DNA from: Halorubrum sp. BOL3-1
GTDB taxonomy: Archaea; Halobacteriota; Halobacteria; Halobacteriales; Haloferacaceae
Direction of reading: 5' to 3'
DNA length: 64,000 nucleotides
Assembly: GCF_004114375.1 (NCBI RefSeq)
Contig: NZ_CP034692.1
Location: 868,001 to 932,000, forward strand
Made by a program: the position numbers and the translations under genes
The notes under the pieces: model-generated
The model's input: only the letters and a program-made list of their open reading frames with translations
The model's database searches: none
What the model was told of the DNA's origin: nothing
In this document: positions 1 to 8,512 of the stretch, in pieces
Position numbering within the stretch: the first letter of the stretch is position 1
How the letters are laid out: every line of letters starts with the position of its first letter

Positions 1-368
1 TGAAGCTCAAGGAGATCTCGTACGACCACGCCGAAGGGTTCGCTGCCGGCGAACTGAAACACGGCCCGCTGGCGCTGGTGACCCCTGAGACGCCCGTGTT
101 GGCCGTACTGACAGATGGCGCGCGCGCCGACGAGACAATGAACAACGTCACCGAGGCGCAGACGCGCGGCGCGCCCGCGATCGGCTGCGTGTCCGCTGGC
201 GACGAGTACGCGACTCTGGACGTGTCGCTGCCGGTCCCCGACGTCGGGATCGTCGAACCGCTCGTCGCGAACGTCTACCTCCAGCTGTTCGCGTACCACG
301 TGGCCGACGACAAGGGGCGGTCGATAGACAAGCCGCGGAACCTCGCGAAGAGCGTCACCGTCGAGTAG
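1..368 (+). CDS. glmS: Glutamine--fructose-6-phosphate transaminase, C-terminal end (partial)
   Basis: The frame is open from base 3 to a TAG stop at 366-368, and the start lies outside the window. The protein ends with the GlmS isomerase-domain signature LKEISYDHAEGF followed by GELKHGPLALV, and the last residues keep the ...RNLAKSVTVE tail typical of the family. GlmS makes glucosamine-6-phosphate from fructose-6-phosphate and glutamine, the entry to UDP-GlcNAc and hence to S-layer and lipid-linked sugars. That fits the neighbouring UDP-sugar dehydrogenase and S-layer genes. Only about 121 residues are visible, so nothing can be said about the glutaminase domain. Confidence 0.93.
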   Translation, partial: KLKEISYDHAEGFAAGELKHGPLALVTPETPVLAVLTDGARADETMNNVTEAQTRGAPAIGCVSAGDEYATLDVSLPVPDVGIVEPLVANVYLQLFAYHVADDKGRSIDKPRNLAKSVTVE

Positions 369-387
369 TTCGCCGCTGTCGTCGGCC

Positions 388-1698
388 TTACCAAGTCAGT
401 CCTTCGTAGGTAAAGCCGTCCCGCCGCTCGATGATTCGTCGGCCGTCAACGACGATCGGGTTCGCCATCGCGTCGAACTCCTCGTCTAAGGCAGCGAACT
501 CGTCCCAGTCGGTGACGACGACCGCGCCGTCGGCGCCGTCGAGCGCCGCGGCGGCCGAGTCGGCGTAGGTCACGTCGTCGACGTAGTCCGGCGCGTTGTC
601 CATCGCGACCGGGTCGTAGGCGGTCACGGTCCCGCCGCGCTTTTGCAGGTCGCGGATCACCGGGATCGCTCGGGAGTTCCGCATGTCGTCGGTGCCGGGC
701 TTGAACGCGAGTCCGAGGACGGTGACGCGGGCGCCATCGAACTCGCCGTCGAGATGCTCTGCGAGGAGGTCGACCAGCCGGCCCGGTTGCCGCTCGTTGA
801 GGTCGACAGCGGCGTTCAACACCGGCGGCTCGTACCCTCGTTCCTCTGCCGCAGAGATAATTGCGGAAACATCTTTCGGAAAACAACTTCCGCCCCACCC
901 CACGCCGCTCCGGAGGAACTGTTCACCGATGCGGTCGTCTAACCCGATCGCGTCGGCGACCTCGTAGGCGTCGATGTCGAACTGCTTACAGATGTTGCCG
1001 ATGTCGTTGATGAGGCTGATCTTCGCCGCGAGGAAGGCGTTGTTGGCGTACTTGATCATCTCAGCGGTGCGGGTGTCGGTCTCGACGACCGGCGCGTCGG
1101 CTTGGGCAACGAGCGGGTCGAACACGTCGTGTATGTCCGCGAGCGCTCGGTCGTCGTCGGCACCGAGGACAACCTTGTCAGGGTTCAGGAAGTCGTTGAC
1201 GGCCGTGCCCTCGCGGAGGAACTCCGGGTTCATCCCGACGCCGAACGCCTCGCCCGCCGTCGTGTCGCTCGCGTCTTCGAGGATCGGTGTGATGGTGTCC
1301 TCGGTGGATCCGGGTACGACCGTACTCTTGACGACGACGGTGTGCCAGTCCGACTTCTCCGCGAGCGTCTCGCCCAGCTGCGTCGCGCCCGCCTCCATGA
1401 TCGAGAGATCGATGCTGCCGTCGTCGTTCTGTGGCGTCGGCAGACAGAGGAACGTTACCTCGGTGTCGAGGACGGCCGCGTAGTCGGTGGTCGCCTTGAG
1501 GCGGCCGGTGCCGTTCGGACCGGCGTGTTTAGCGATGAGTTCCGGCAGGCCCTCCTCGTGGATCGGCGCTGTTCCGTCGTTGATCGCCTCAACGATTTCC
1601 TCGTCGATGTCCACGTTGACGACCTCGTGGCCAAGGTCCGCGAAGCACGCCGCGACGGTCGTACCCACGTACCCGCTGCCGATAATAGAGAGACGCAT
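388..1698 (-). CDS. ugd: UDP-glucose 6-dehydrogenase (AglM-type)
   Basis: 436 aa, cytoplasmic. It oxidises UDP-glucose to UDP-glucuronate with two NAD+. The N-terminus has the Rossmann motif GSGYVGTTVAACFADLGHE, and the active-site cysteine lies in GWGGSCFPKD near residue 260. A middle helical dimerisation domain and a C-terminal UDP-binding domain (VTVLGLAFKPGTDDMRNS) follow. I chose the ATG at 1696-1698 because the longer frame adds ten residues upstream of the Rossmann strand with no family support. It is convergent with glmS (19-bp gap). In Haloferax the homologue AglM supplies glucuronate to the S-layer N-glycan, and the S-layer gene is the next gene upstream, so the same role is likely here. 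Confidence 0.93.
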   Translation of the reverse strand: MRLSIIGSGYVGTTVAACFADLGHEVVNVDIDEEIVEAINDGTAPIHEEGLPELIAKHAGPNGTGRLKATTDYAAVLDTEVTFLCLPTPQNDDGSIDLSIMEAGATQLGETLAEKSDWHTVVVKSTVVPGSTEDTITPILEDASDTTAGEAFGVGMNPEFLREGTAVNDFLNPDKVVLGADDDRALADIHDVFDPLVAQADAPVVETDTRTAEMIKYANNAFLAAKISLINDIGNICKQFDIDAYEVADAIGLDDRIGEQFLRSGVGWGGSCFPKDVSAIISAAEERGYEPPVLNAAVDLNERQPGRLVDLLAEHLDGEFDGARVTVLGLAFKPGTDDMRNSRAIPVIRDLQKRGGTVTAYDPVAMDNAPDYVDDVTYADSAAAALDGADGAVVVTDWDEFAALDEEFDAMANPIVVDGRRIIERRDGFTYEGLTW

Positions 1699-1941
1699 GC
1701 TATGGCAGTATTCACGAGACCGGTACAAGAAACGTCTGATCAGGCGAACCTCTCCTTCGACGTTAGCCGTGTGCGAGTATCAATGCCTCCACTTTGAGAG
1801 TTTTTCCGGATGTCGCACCGAGGGGCATCGACTACGAGCGCCGCCGCTGGTCGAAGTGAGGCGCGATAAAAAAACCGCGTGTGGGGTCGGCCCGCGAGGG
1901 CCGATGGTTAGGAACTGCGAGTCGCGTCCGTAGCAGCGACG

Positions 1942-4650
1942 TTAGTCGTTGCGGCGGGTCGCGAGCAGCGCAGCGGCGATGAGCGCGACGAGAGCGACGA
2001 GCGCACCGAAGCCGGGCGTACCGTCGTCGGTGGAGCCGTCGTCACCGTCGGAGCCGTCGCCACCGTCGGAGCCGTCGTCACCGTCGGAGCCGTCGTCACC
2101 GTCGGATCCATCGTCACCGTCGGATCCATCGTCACCGTCAGATCCGTCGTCACCGTCGGAGCCGTCGTCACCGTCGGAGCCGTCCGCGGCTTCGAGGGTG
2201 AGCGTGGCGGTCGAGCTGTCGTCGTCGGTGAAGACGCCGTGCTCATAGTCACCGGCCGAGAGCGAGGACGTGTCAACGTCCGCGAACTCGACGGTGGTGC
2301 TGTTGCCACCCGCGAGGGTGACATCCTGACTGGCGACCGCGTTACCGTCAACGCGGAACTCGACAGTCTGGGTGGCCTCCTGCTCACCGGTGTTCTCGAC
2401 CGTGGCCGTCACGGTCAGCGCGTCGCCGACCGTCGCGGTCACGTCCTGCGGGTTCAGCTCCGAGACCGTGTAGGTCGCGGGCGTCTGAACCTCTTCGACG
2501 ACCGTGCCGTCGACTTCCGGCCCGTCGTTCAGATTGAGCTGGTTAGTCGTGAGGGTGTACTCGTTACCAACAGACGTGTCGCTGAAGTCGAACTCAGCGG
2601 ACAACGTACCGTCATCGTTTACGGTTACCTCATCGTCAGTCTTGACGAACGACGGCTGAGTTCCGCTGTCCGAGCGGGCACGAACGGTGAACTCCGTACC
2701 GGGAGCCACGTTCGTCGTACCCGTCACAGTCTGGCCTTCAGCGTTCGTGACGTTGTACGGATCCTCGTCGAGCGTGACGTCACGCTCGGAGAGGCTGAGC
2801 TCGGACGAGACCTGGTCGTACGAGTCTTCGAACTCACTCGTATCGACGTCATCTTCCGGGTTCAGGAGCCGTTCGTCCTGAACCGCGAACTCGACGTCGA
2901 ACGTGTAGTCCTCGTCGTCTGTGACGTTGTTGAAGTTGCTGGTATCGAGGACGATGTAGTACTCGTCGTTCTCATCGTCCACAATGACATCGTAGTTGGT
3001 AGGACCAACCGCTTCAGTAGTCCGGTCCGCGTTCGGACCCGCACTGTCGCGCGTCTCACGGATACGGAACTGAATCGCGTTGTCAGTGCTGCTCAGATCA
3101 CTGGAAACAACATGGCTCTCCGAATTGTCCAGATCATTGACTAGGTAATCGAACTGAGCGGCCGTGTCATCGTCAGAGACCGAACGGTTCGTGACGGTGT
3201 AGTCGAGCATGCCTTCCAGACCACTCGCGCTGATCTGATGGATGCTGTAGTCATCGTGCGCGAGGTCGGTCGTCTGCGATACAGTGCCGTCGTCGACGGC
3301 AGTCGTGAGCGTGTCAAGCTGATCATCCGCGTTGACGATGTCGTCAGCGTTCGAGTCGGAAGCAGTCCACAGCTGGACACCGTCCGTCGTACGCTCTTCG
3401 ATGAACAGCGTCGCCACGTCATCAGGCGCGTCAATAGTTTCCTGGGCATCCGAGTCCACGTCTCCACCCTCGACGGCGCTCGACTGAATGTCGTAGTCAC
3501 CGCTCGCTAGGACATTGTCGAGCGCAGTTTCGTTGTGGAGCGTGATAGCGTCGTCATCGTCAGCGTCGACGATAGACACGGAGTCCTCGCCGGCGAGACC
3601 CGCCGTGTAGGTGTTGAACGCCAGTGTGATCTGGTCGTCGTCACCGAAGTCGGTGACGCTCACGTTCGCCTGGTACCCGAAGTCGTCTTCGTTACCGACG
3701 ACGACGGTCCCAGTGCTTGCAGAGCCGTCACTCGTGACGTTGAACTCGACGATGTCGCCCTGCTGTTCGTTGAGGCTGGACTGCTCGATGTTCACTTCAC
3801 CGTCACCGACATCCTCGACGGTGATGGTGCCGGTGTCCTCGGCAGTCGAGTCTACGGCACTCACGTTGAACTGGTAATCCTCGGCGTCGATATCGGTGAA
3901 GTTCAGCGTGTGTTCCGTGTTCTCAGCGTCGAAGAGGGTGATGTACCCGTCTTCCTCGTGGAGCGCGTAGTCATCACTCAAGGCACTCCCGTAAGTCACA
4001 GTCCCGGTGTGATTGGAGACGTTGTAGCGGTCGTAGTCTTCACCGAGATCAATCTTATCGGTGTACCCGCTTTCATTGAAGATCTGTTCGAGATCTTCCT
4101 CGTCGAGGCCGTCGACCCGGACGTTGACGGCGTAGTTGTTACGCACCGAGGAGCTGATTTCGTAATCGACCGTTGCGTCGCTACCGGCGTCACCGACCGT
4201 ATCCTCGTCGAATTCGGTCGTTATTCCCTGGGTAGCGACTTCGAACCGCATGTCTCCCAGGGTAGTATTGACGTTATCACCACTCGACCGATTGGTGATC
4301 ACGTACTGACCGGTATCGAGGTCACTTGTGTCGACGATGTCGTAGTCTCCGGAGGAGCCGTTATCGAGCGCCTGCTCGAGGTTGCCGATAGTCGGAGAGT
4401 CGGTGCTAGTGTCGACTGTTCGTAGTTCGATATCTTCTGATAGGCCGCTCAAGTCGTAAGCGACTTCCTGGCCCTGAAAGAGCGTCAGGCCAGAATCATC
4501 GCTCGCGTTGCGGTCGTACTCGTCGGTGTCGCTGATGTTCACCGCGGCCGCCGGAGCGGCAGCGAATCCAACAGCGACCATGGAGATGACCATGACCGCA
4601 GCGAAGAAGACTGCGTTAGCCTTCTTGCGTGTGTTATTGTCGTTTGTCAT
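1942..4650 (-). CDS. csg: S-layer glycoprotein with PGF-CTERM anchor
   Basis: About 902 aa, exported, forming the cell-wall lattice. The start at 4650 gives MTNDNNTRKK followed by a hydrophobic stretch and an AAPAAAV cleavage region, a typical haloarchaeal S-layer signal peptide. The mature part is very acidic, all-beta looking and rich in N-glycosylation sequons (DNGSSG, TNRSSG, YNVSNHT, LNFTD). The C-terminus is PGFGALVALVALIAAALL followed by ATRRND, a PGF-CTERM tripartite tag recognised by archaeosortase A for lipid anchoring. The spacer before the tag is an aspartate/glycine/serine repeat, not the Thr-rich O-glycosylated spacer of Haloferax. Adjacent ugd, the STT3-like gene and glycosyltransferase genes suit glycosylation of this protein. 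Confidence 0.93.
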   Translation of the reverse strand: MTNDNNTRKKANAVFFAAVMVISMVAVGFAAAPAAAVNISDTDEYDRNASDDSGLTLFQGQEVAYDLSGLSEDIELRTVDTSTDSPTIGNLEQALDNGSSGDYDIVDTSDLDTGQYVITNRSSGDNVNTTLGDMRFEVATQGITTEFDEDTVGDAGSDATVDYEISSSVRNNYAVNVRVDGLDEEDLEQIFNESGYTDKIDLGEDYDRYNVSNHTGTVTYGSALSDDYALHEEDGYITLFDAENTEHTLNFTDIDAEDYQFNVSAVDSTAEDTGTITVEDVGDGEVNIEQSSLNEQQGDIVEFNVTSDGSASTGTVVVGNEDDFGYQANVSVTDFGDDDQITLAFNTYTAGLAGEDSVSIVDADDDDAITLHNETALDNVLASGDYDIQSSAVEGGDVDSDAQETIDAPDDVATLFIEERTTDGVQLWTASDSNADDIVNADDQLDTLTTAVDDGTVSQTTDLAHDDYSIHQISASGLEGMLDYTVTNRSVSDDDTAAQFDYLVNDLDNSESHVVSSDLSSTDNAIQFRIRETRDSAGPNADRTTEAVGPTNYDVIVDDENDEYYIVLDTSNFNNVTDDEDYTFDVEFAVQDERLLNPEDDVDTSEFEDSYDQVSSELSLSERDVTLDEDPYNVTNAEGQTVTGTTNVAPGTEFTVRARSDSGTQPSFVKTDDEVTVNDDGTLSAEFDFSDTSVGNEYTLTTNQLNLNDGPEVDGTVVEEVQTPATYTVSELNPQDVTATVGDALTVTATVENTGEQEATQTVEFRVDGNAVASQDVTLAGGNSTTVEFADVDTSSLSAGDYEHGVFTDDDSSTATLTLEAADGSDGDDGSDGDDGSDGDDGSDGDDGSDGDDGSDGDDGSDGGDGSDGDDGSTDDGTPGFGALVALVALIAAALLATRRND
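2034..2188 (-). repeat. In-frame 18-bp tandem repeat encoding DGSDGD units in the S-layer spacer
   Basis: About eight near-identical 18-bp units (reverse strand of gagccgtcgtcaccgtcg) encode a DGSDGD array just before the PGF-CTERM tag. Unit-to-unit synonymous differences (gga/gag, cca/ccg) show an old repeat. Copy number could change by slippage or recombination without breaking the frame. Confidence 0.9.
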
Positions 4651-4799
4651 TGTTGTGTTGTCTTGTCTGCGTCGCGACACCCTGCTTTATTCCACTCTCA
4701 ATCGCCCGTTCGTCATCGACCAACATCACATCGAGGGCACAACCGGACTCGACTGGGATTACTCACGTCGGCGTCGCATTCTGCATCGGCAGGGGTACA

Positions 4800-4835
4800 G
4801 CGAGTGTAAAATATGCCCTTTAGTATAAGTGCTTT
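4800..4835 (-). promoter_or_regulatory. Putative S-layer gene promoter
   Basis: In the 450-bp gap 4651-5102 the clearest archaeal promoter-like element on the minus strand is CTTATA at 4824-4829, within an AT-richer stretch. A start about 25 bp downstream would give a 5' leader near 150 nt, in line with the long leaders known for haloarchaeal S-layer mRNAs. The rest of the gap shows no gene I can support. Confidence 0.4.
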
Positions 4836-5102
4836 GTGACTGTCTAAAATCGTGTGAACGCCTCACACGGCGCGTAGCGGGCGTCAGACGGTCGTTTTCA
4901 AAGCTGAGAGAGACGACCGTAACAGGTCGTGATACAGTCGGTCTCGACCGAATCTGTGCGCACTGACCGACCGGAACATCTACATATCCGCTGTGATCTA
5001 ACTAAGATGGGTTTAGACCCCCTCAGGCGACTGGGCGCTGCTTTTCAGGTAGGGGACCTGCCTAGTCGTCTGCGTTCCCACGCACGCGCCAAAACCTCTC
5101 AG

Positions 5103-6665
5103 TTACGTGTCTGTCTCCTCAAACGCCGCGGCAGCCGCCTCGCCCCATGAGCCGAAGCGGCGCTGATACGTGGCGAGTCCGTACTCGCCCTCGCGAGCGA
5201 CATCCGTTGAGGTCGGTCGCTCACCGAGTTCGTCACGTAACCGATGGAGATCGGCGATGAGTTCGGCATCGGTAATCTTGTTTTGATCTGGCGGGTCGAG
5301 GTCGGCCGCCTCCACCGCGTCACTCCACGAATCAAAGCGTCGCATGTACGTGCTCGTGCTGTGGGACCCGTGTTCGCGCATGTCTTTCGAGGTGGGCGAG
5401 CGACCGAGCTCGTCAGCGAGCGCCCGGAGGTCAGCGAGGAGATCATCCTCAGACACACGCGGACTGGGGCCGGGATTGCCTGGTGACAAGTGTTCAGCGC
5501 TTTGTGACTCCCGAGCGCTGACCGGCGAGGTCACATCGTCGAAGGTCTCGGTGAGCGCGTCTGTCCATGATCTAAAGCGATTCTTGTACGTCGCCGACGC
5601 GTACGCGCCCTGCGCTTCCATCTCCGCGACTGTTGGTGGATGCCCAACCTCGTCGCGGAGCCGCCGGAGTTCAGCAACTAATTCCTCGTCCGAAATCGCG
5701 GTCCCACCCTGACGCGGCTCGAAGCCTGCCCGTTCGACACCCGCGTTCCACGACCCGAAGCGCCGGTGGATCGTGCTGTCTGCGATGTCGCTGTACTCGT
5801 CAAACTCCGAAATCGACGGCGCGCCATCGCTGTCGGCGACGTCGGCGACGCGACGAAGTTCATCGAGGAGCTCTTCGTCTGAGTGTGCCTTTGTTCCAAC
5901 CCCGTTGTCGGCCCTCTCGTCGACAGCATCTTCTGGAACGGTCTCGAACGCCGCGTCGAGCGCGTCGTCCCACGAGTCAAACCGGCCGTAGTACGTCTGG
6001 AGCGAATACGTGCCGTGTTCGCGCATGATTGTCGTTGTTGGTCTCCCCCCGAGTTCATCGTGAAGCCGGCGCAACTCCGCGAGCAACTCCTCGGTCGGCA
6101 CGCGCTGTGGTGGCGGTGGCTCGAACCCAGCTGCCTCAAGTGCGTCCCGCCACGACCCGAATCGGTACTCATAGGCTGTCCGAGAGTACGCACCGCGATC
6201 GCTGATATCCGTCGTTGTCGGCGGGTCACCATCGTCACCGGCGAGCCGCTGGAGCTCGGCAATGAGTTCGTCGTCCGAGATGTGTTTCCACTCCCGGTCA
6301 GGAACCTCACCAAAGACCTCCGCAAGCGCGTCCGTCCACGAGCCGAACCGCTCGTAGTACGTAATATAGGCGTACGCGCCATGCTCGTCCATCTGGTCGG
6401 CGGTGGGGATCTGGTCGAGTTCGTCACGAAGCCGGCGGAGTTCGGCAACAAGGTCGTCGCGCGGGATCTTGTCGGTCTCCGTGTTCGGGTCAAGCCCTGC
6501 CTGTTCAATCGCGGCGTTCCACGAGCCAAAACAACGTAGTACGGTAGATGATGAGATGTCAGCATACTTGTCGAACGCCTCTATACTCGGTGTCCCGTCG
6601 ACAGTGGGGAGATCCGCGACGCGACGAATCTCGTCAAGAATATCCTCGTCGCTGTACGAGGGCAT
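5103..6665 (-). CDS. Homing-endonuclease-associated repeat protein, eight repeats
   Basis: 520 aa built entirely from eight repeats of about 57 residues, each with a helix like EELLAELRRL, a Pro-Thr turn, GAYS..TY and a closing RFGSWTDAL. These match the HNH/homing-endonuclease-associated repeat (Pfam HNH_repeat), normally a DNA-binding module beside a nuclease. No HNH, GIY-YIG or LAGLIDADG catalytic motif is present. By subtype (A starts with ADISSST/SDIADST, D ends with GEYGLATYQ or similar) the order reads A-B-C-C-A-B-C-D, suggesting duplication of a four-repeat unit. The start MPSYSDEDIL lines up with the neighbour. Function unknown; I infer a modular DNA-binding protein. Confidence 0.8.
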   Translation of the reverse strand: MPSYSDEDILDEIRRVADLPTVDGTPSIEAFDKYADISSSTVLRCFGSWNAAIEQAGLDPNTETDKIPRDDLVAELRRLRDELDQIPTADQMDEHGAYAYITYYERFGSWTDALAEVFGEVPDREWKHISDDELIAELQRLAGDDGDPPTTTDISDRGAYSRTAYEYRFGSWRDALEAAGFEPPPPQRVPTEELLAELRRLHDELGGRPTTTIMREHGTYSLQTYYGRFDSWDDALDAAFETVPEDAVDERADNGVGTKAHSDEELLDELRRVADVADSDGAPSISEFDEYSDIADSTIHRRFGSWNAGVERAGFEPRQGGTAISDEELVAELRRLRDEVGHPPTVAEMEAQGAYASATYKNRFRSWTDALTETFDDVTSPVSARESQSAEHLSPGNPGPSPRVSEDDLLADLRALADELGRSPTSKDMREHGSHSTSTYMRRFDSWSDAVEAADLDPPDQNKITDAELIADLHRLRDELGERPTSTDVAREGEYGLATYQRRFGSWGEAAAAAFEETDT

Positions 6666-6761
6666 ACCTCGGAGAGGGCCGGCCGGCCGTATGAGTGTTC
6701 GGACAGACGCTCCAGCGGCAGGCGATTCGTCCGCTGTTGGCTGAACCCTCGTTCGTCGTCG

Positions 6762-7511
6762 CTACGCTGGAGGTTCAGTATTGTCGTCACGAGTGTCAAA
6801 CGCAACGTCAACTGCCTCACTCCACGAGCCGAAACGACGCTGATAGGTGGCGAGTCCATGTTTGCCCTCGCGCACGACAGCACTCGACGTCGGTCGTTTG
6901 TCGAGCTCATCACGGAGCCGATGGAGGTCGTCAATGAGGTCGTTGGTCGATACCACCCGTGTTGGTGGGTCAATACCAGCGGTTCCAAGCGCTCCCGCCC
7001 ACGACCCGAATCGCTTCATGTACGCGTGCGCCCGGTAACGTCCATGCTCCCGTACATCCTCGAAGCGTGGTGGCGCTCTATACTCGTCGGCGACGCGACG
7101 TAACTCGGCGAAGAGTTCCTGATTGGAGATGTGTTCGTCTGTCTCTCCCGTGTTTTCAAACGCCGCTTCGAGTGCGTCGGTCCACGATCCGAACCGTACG
7201 ACGTATGCCGATCGCGAGTACGCCCCGTGGTCGTTCATCTGGTCGCCGCTCGGGATACGGCCAAGTTCCTCACGGAGCTGACGGAGTCCTCGGATGAGGT
7301 CTCTGGTTAGTACCTCAGTTTCCGCTGCGTTCGGTTCAAACCCGGCGTTGGCGACAGCATTGTTCCATGAGCCGAATCGGCGCATGAATGTCGTATCGGC
7401 GATGTTGCTGTACTCGTCGAGTTGTGTGAGTGTGGGAGCGCCATCGGTATCAGCAACGTCAGCAACACGACAAATCTCTTCGAGGAGGTCTTTGTCGCTG
7501 TGTGTGCGCAT
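6762..7511 (-). CDS. Homing-endonuclease-associated repeat protein, four repeats
   Basis: 249 aa from the ATG at 7509-7511 (MRTHSDKDLLEE), chosen because it aligns with the start of the downstream paralogue; the longer frame adds seven unsupported residues. It has four repeats in A-B-C-D order ending GKHGLATYQRRFGSWSEAV, nearly the same as the last repeat of the 520-aa protein. Again there is no nuclease domain. An AT-rich box (taattaataag, 7533-7543) lies about 27 bp upstream, as expected for a leaderless mRNA that could continue into the next gene 97 bp away. Function unknown. Confidence 0.8.
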   Translation of the reverse strand: MRTHSDKDLLEEICRVADVADTDGAPTLTQLDEYSNIADTTFMRRFGSWNNAVANAGFEPNAAETEVLTRDLIRGLRQLREELGRIPSGDQMNDHGAYSRSAYVVRFGSWTDALEAAFENTGETDEHISNQELFAELRRVADEYRAPPRFEDVREHGRYRAHAYMKRFGSWAGALGTAGIDPPTRVVSTNDLIDDLHRLRDELDKRPTSSAVVREGKHGLATYQRRFGSWSEAVDVAFDTRDDNTEPPA

Positions 7512-7550
7512 ACGTGGCGGATCGTGACTCACTAATTAATAAGTCCGGTG

Positions 7551-7640
7551 TCAGCTACCCACGACTGGAGTCGTGGGCTTCCGGCCTTGTATCGCTGTGA
7601 TATACTCTCAACCCCGACAAACGGATTGCGTCTATCGACA
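7551..7640 (+). repeat. IS200/IS605-type element end (remnant)
   Basis: A 9-bp inverted repeat with a 2-nt loop, CCCACGACT-GG-AGTCGTGGG (7558-7577), is followed by gggcttccggcc and, near 7638, gacatcctcccc. The same hairpin type recurs at 41036-41066. No tnpB or tnpA remains, so this is a decayed terminus or a MITE-like derivative. Confidence 0.6.
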
Positions 7641-7657
7641 TCCTCCCCGCACTAAAT

Positions 7658-8311
7658 TCAATGGGTGATTGACGTCGCCTCGCCAGCGTTCTCGGTACTC
7701 GTGTCGTTGACGAACAACCCCTCAACGATCGTGTCGATCAGCGCTTGATCGACGCGCTGAGGCTCCATGGCAGTCTCAGGATCGCGCATCAACTCCTGTG
7801 AACGCGTCGTGAAGATCAGTGACGTGATCGCATCTCGAACGAGATCGGGGTCATCAAACCGGAACGACGGTAGCTGAACCCACCGGTCGGCATACCCGAG
7901 CGGCTCACCCGGGGGTTCAGCCGCCAGCGACTCCCGTTCGGACTCAGAGAGCTGGTTGAGCAGTGTTTGGAACTCATTATCGACAATCATCCGAGAAATA
8001 AGCGGGTCGGATCGCACCTCGTCGAATAGCGTTTCGAGCATCGTTCGAACCTCTTCACGTGGTGTCTCCGCGTTCACGACTGCGGCATCAACGCGATCGA
8101 TGAGCCGATCGCGTTCTTGCTTCAACACGGCCACGTACAGCATCTCTTTCGAGTCGTAAAACTGGTAGAACGTACTCGTTCCGATTTCTACGGCTTCGGT
8201 CACGTCCTTGATCCGCGTCCGCTCGAAGCCGTGTCTGGTAAACAACTCACGGCCCGCCTCGATCAACTCTCCACGGATCCGCTCGCGGTCCTCGTCGCTG
8301 AACCGAGTCAT
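7658..8311 (-). CDS. TetR/AcrR family transcriptional regulator
   Basis: 217 aa from ATG 8309-8311 (MTRFSDEDRERIR). The N-terminal TetR helix-turn-helix is clear: ELFTRHGFERTRIKDVTEA followed by GTSTFYQFYDSKEMLY. The C-terminal ligand-binding region is divergent. It is divergently transcribed from a COG1361-type protein and an RND-like transporter, the classic layout for a local repressor of an exporter. A perfect inverted repeat in the shared intergenic region (8374-8404) is the likely operator. The alternative upstream GTG at 8326 is less likely. Confidence 0.9.
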   Translation of the reverse strand: MTRFSDEDRERIRGELIEAGRELFTRHGFERTRIKDVTEAVEIGTSTFYQFYDSKEMLYVAVLKQERDRLIDRVDAAVVNAETPREEVRTMLETLFDEVRSDPLISRMIVDNEFQTLLNQLSESERESLAAEPPGEPLGYADRWVQLPSFRFDDPDLVRDAITSLIFTTRSQELMRDPETAMEPQRVDQALIDTIVEGLFVNDTSTENAGEATSITH

Positions 8312-8373
8312 TGACTTGGCCAACACATCAATTCAGAGTAGCGGTTCTGGATCGACATACGCTGGTCTATGAT

Positions 8374-8404
8374 TCCACGAACGAAAACATTATTGATTCG
8401 TGGA
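8374..8404. promoter_or_regulatory. Inverted repeat, candidate TetR operator
   Basis: TCCACGAA (8374-8381) and TTCGTGGA (8397-8404) form a perfect 8-bp inverted repeat with a 15-bp spacer. It lies between the divergent TetR gene and the exporter operon. Confidence 0.55.
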
Positions 8405-8512
8405 CTCTTCGAAGAGTGTGAAGCGATTTCGTTCTTACTGGCGTATTCCGACTCTCGTTCGATCGACAGCCGTCAGAATCAATCCGTGTCGCTCGGGTAG
8501 ACAGTACAGCAG

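Noticed and set aside
2034-2188. Possible CRISPR-like repeat array
   Set aside because: The repeats are contiguous 18-bp codon repeats without spacers and stay in frame.
2239-4425. Long plus-strand frames (about 300 codons each) opposite the S-layer gene
   Set aside because: They are mirror frames of a GC3-rich gene. The minus strand has signal peptide, sequons and PGF-CTERM tag.
5103-7511. Repeated 170-bp pattern as a satellite or CRISPR
   Set aside because: The periodicity is that of a protein repeat; DNA identity between units is modest.
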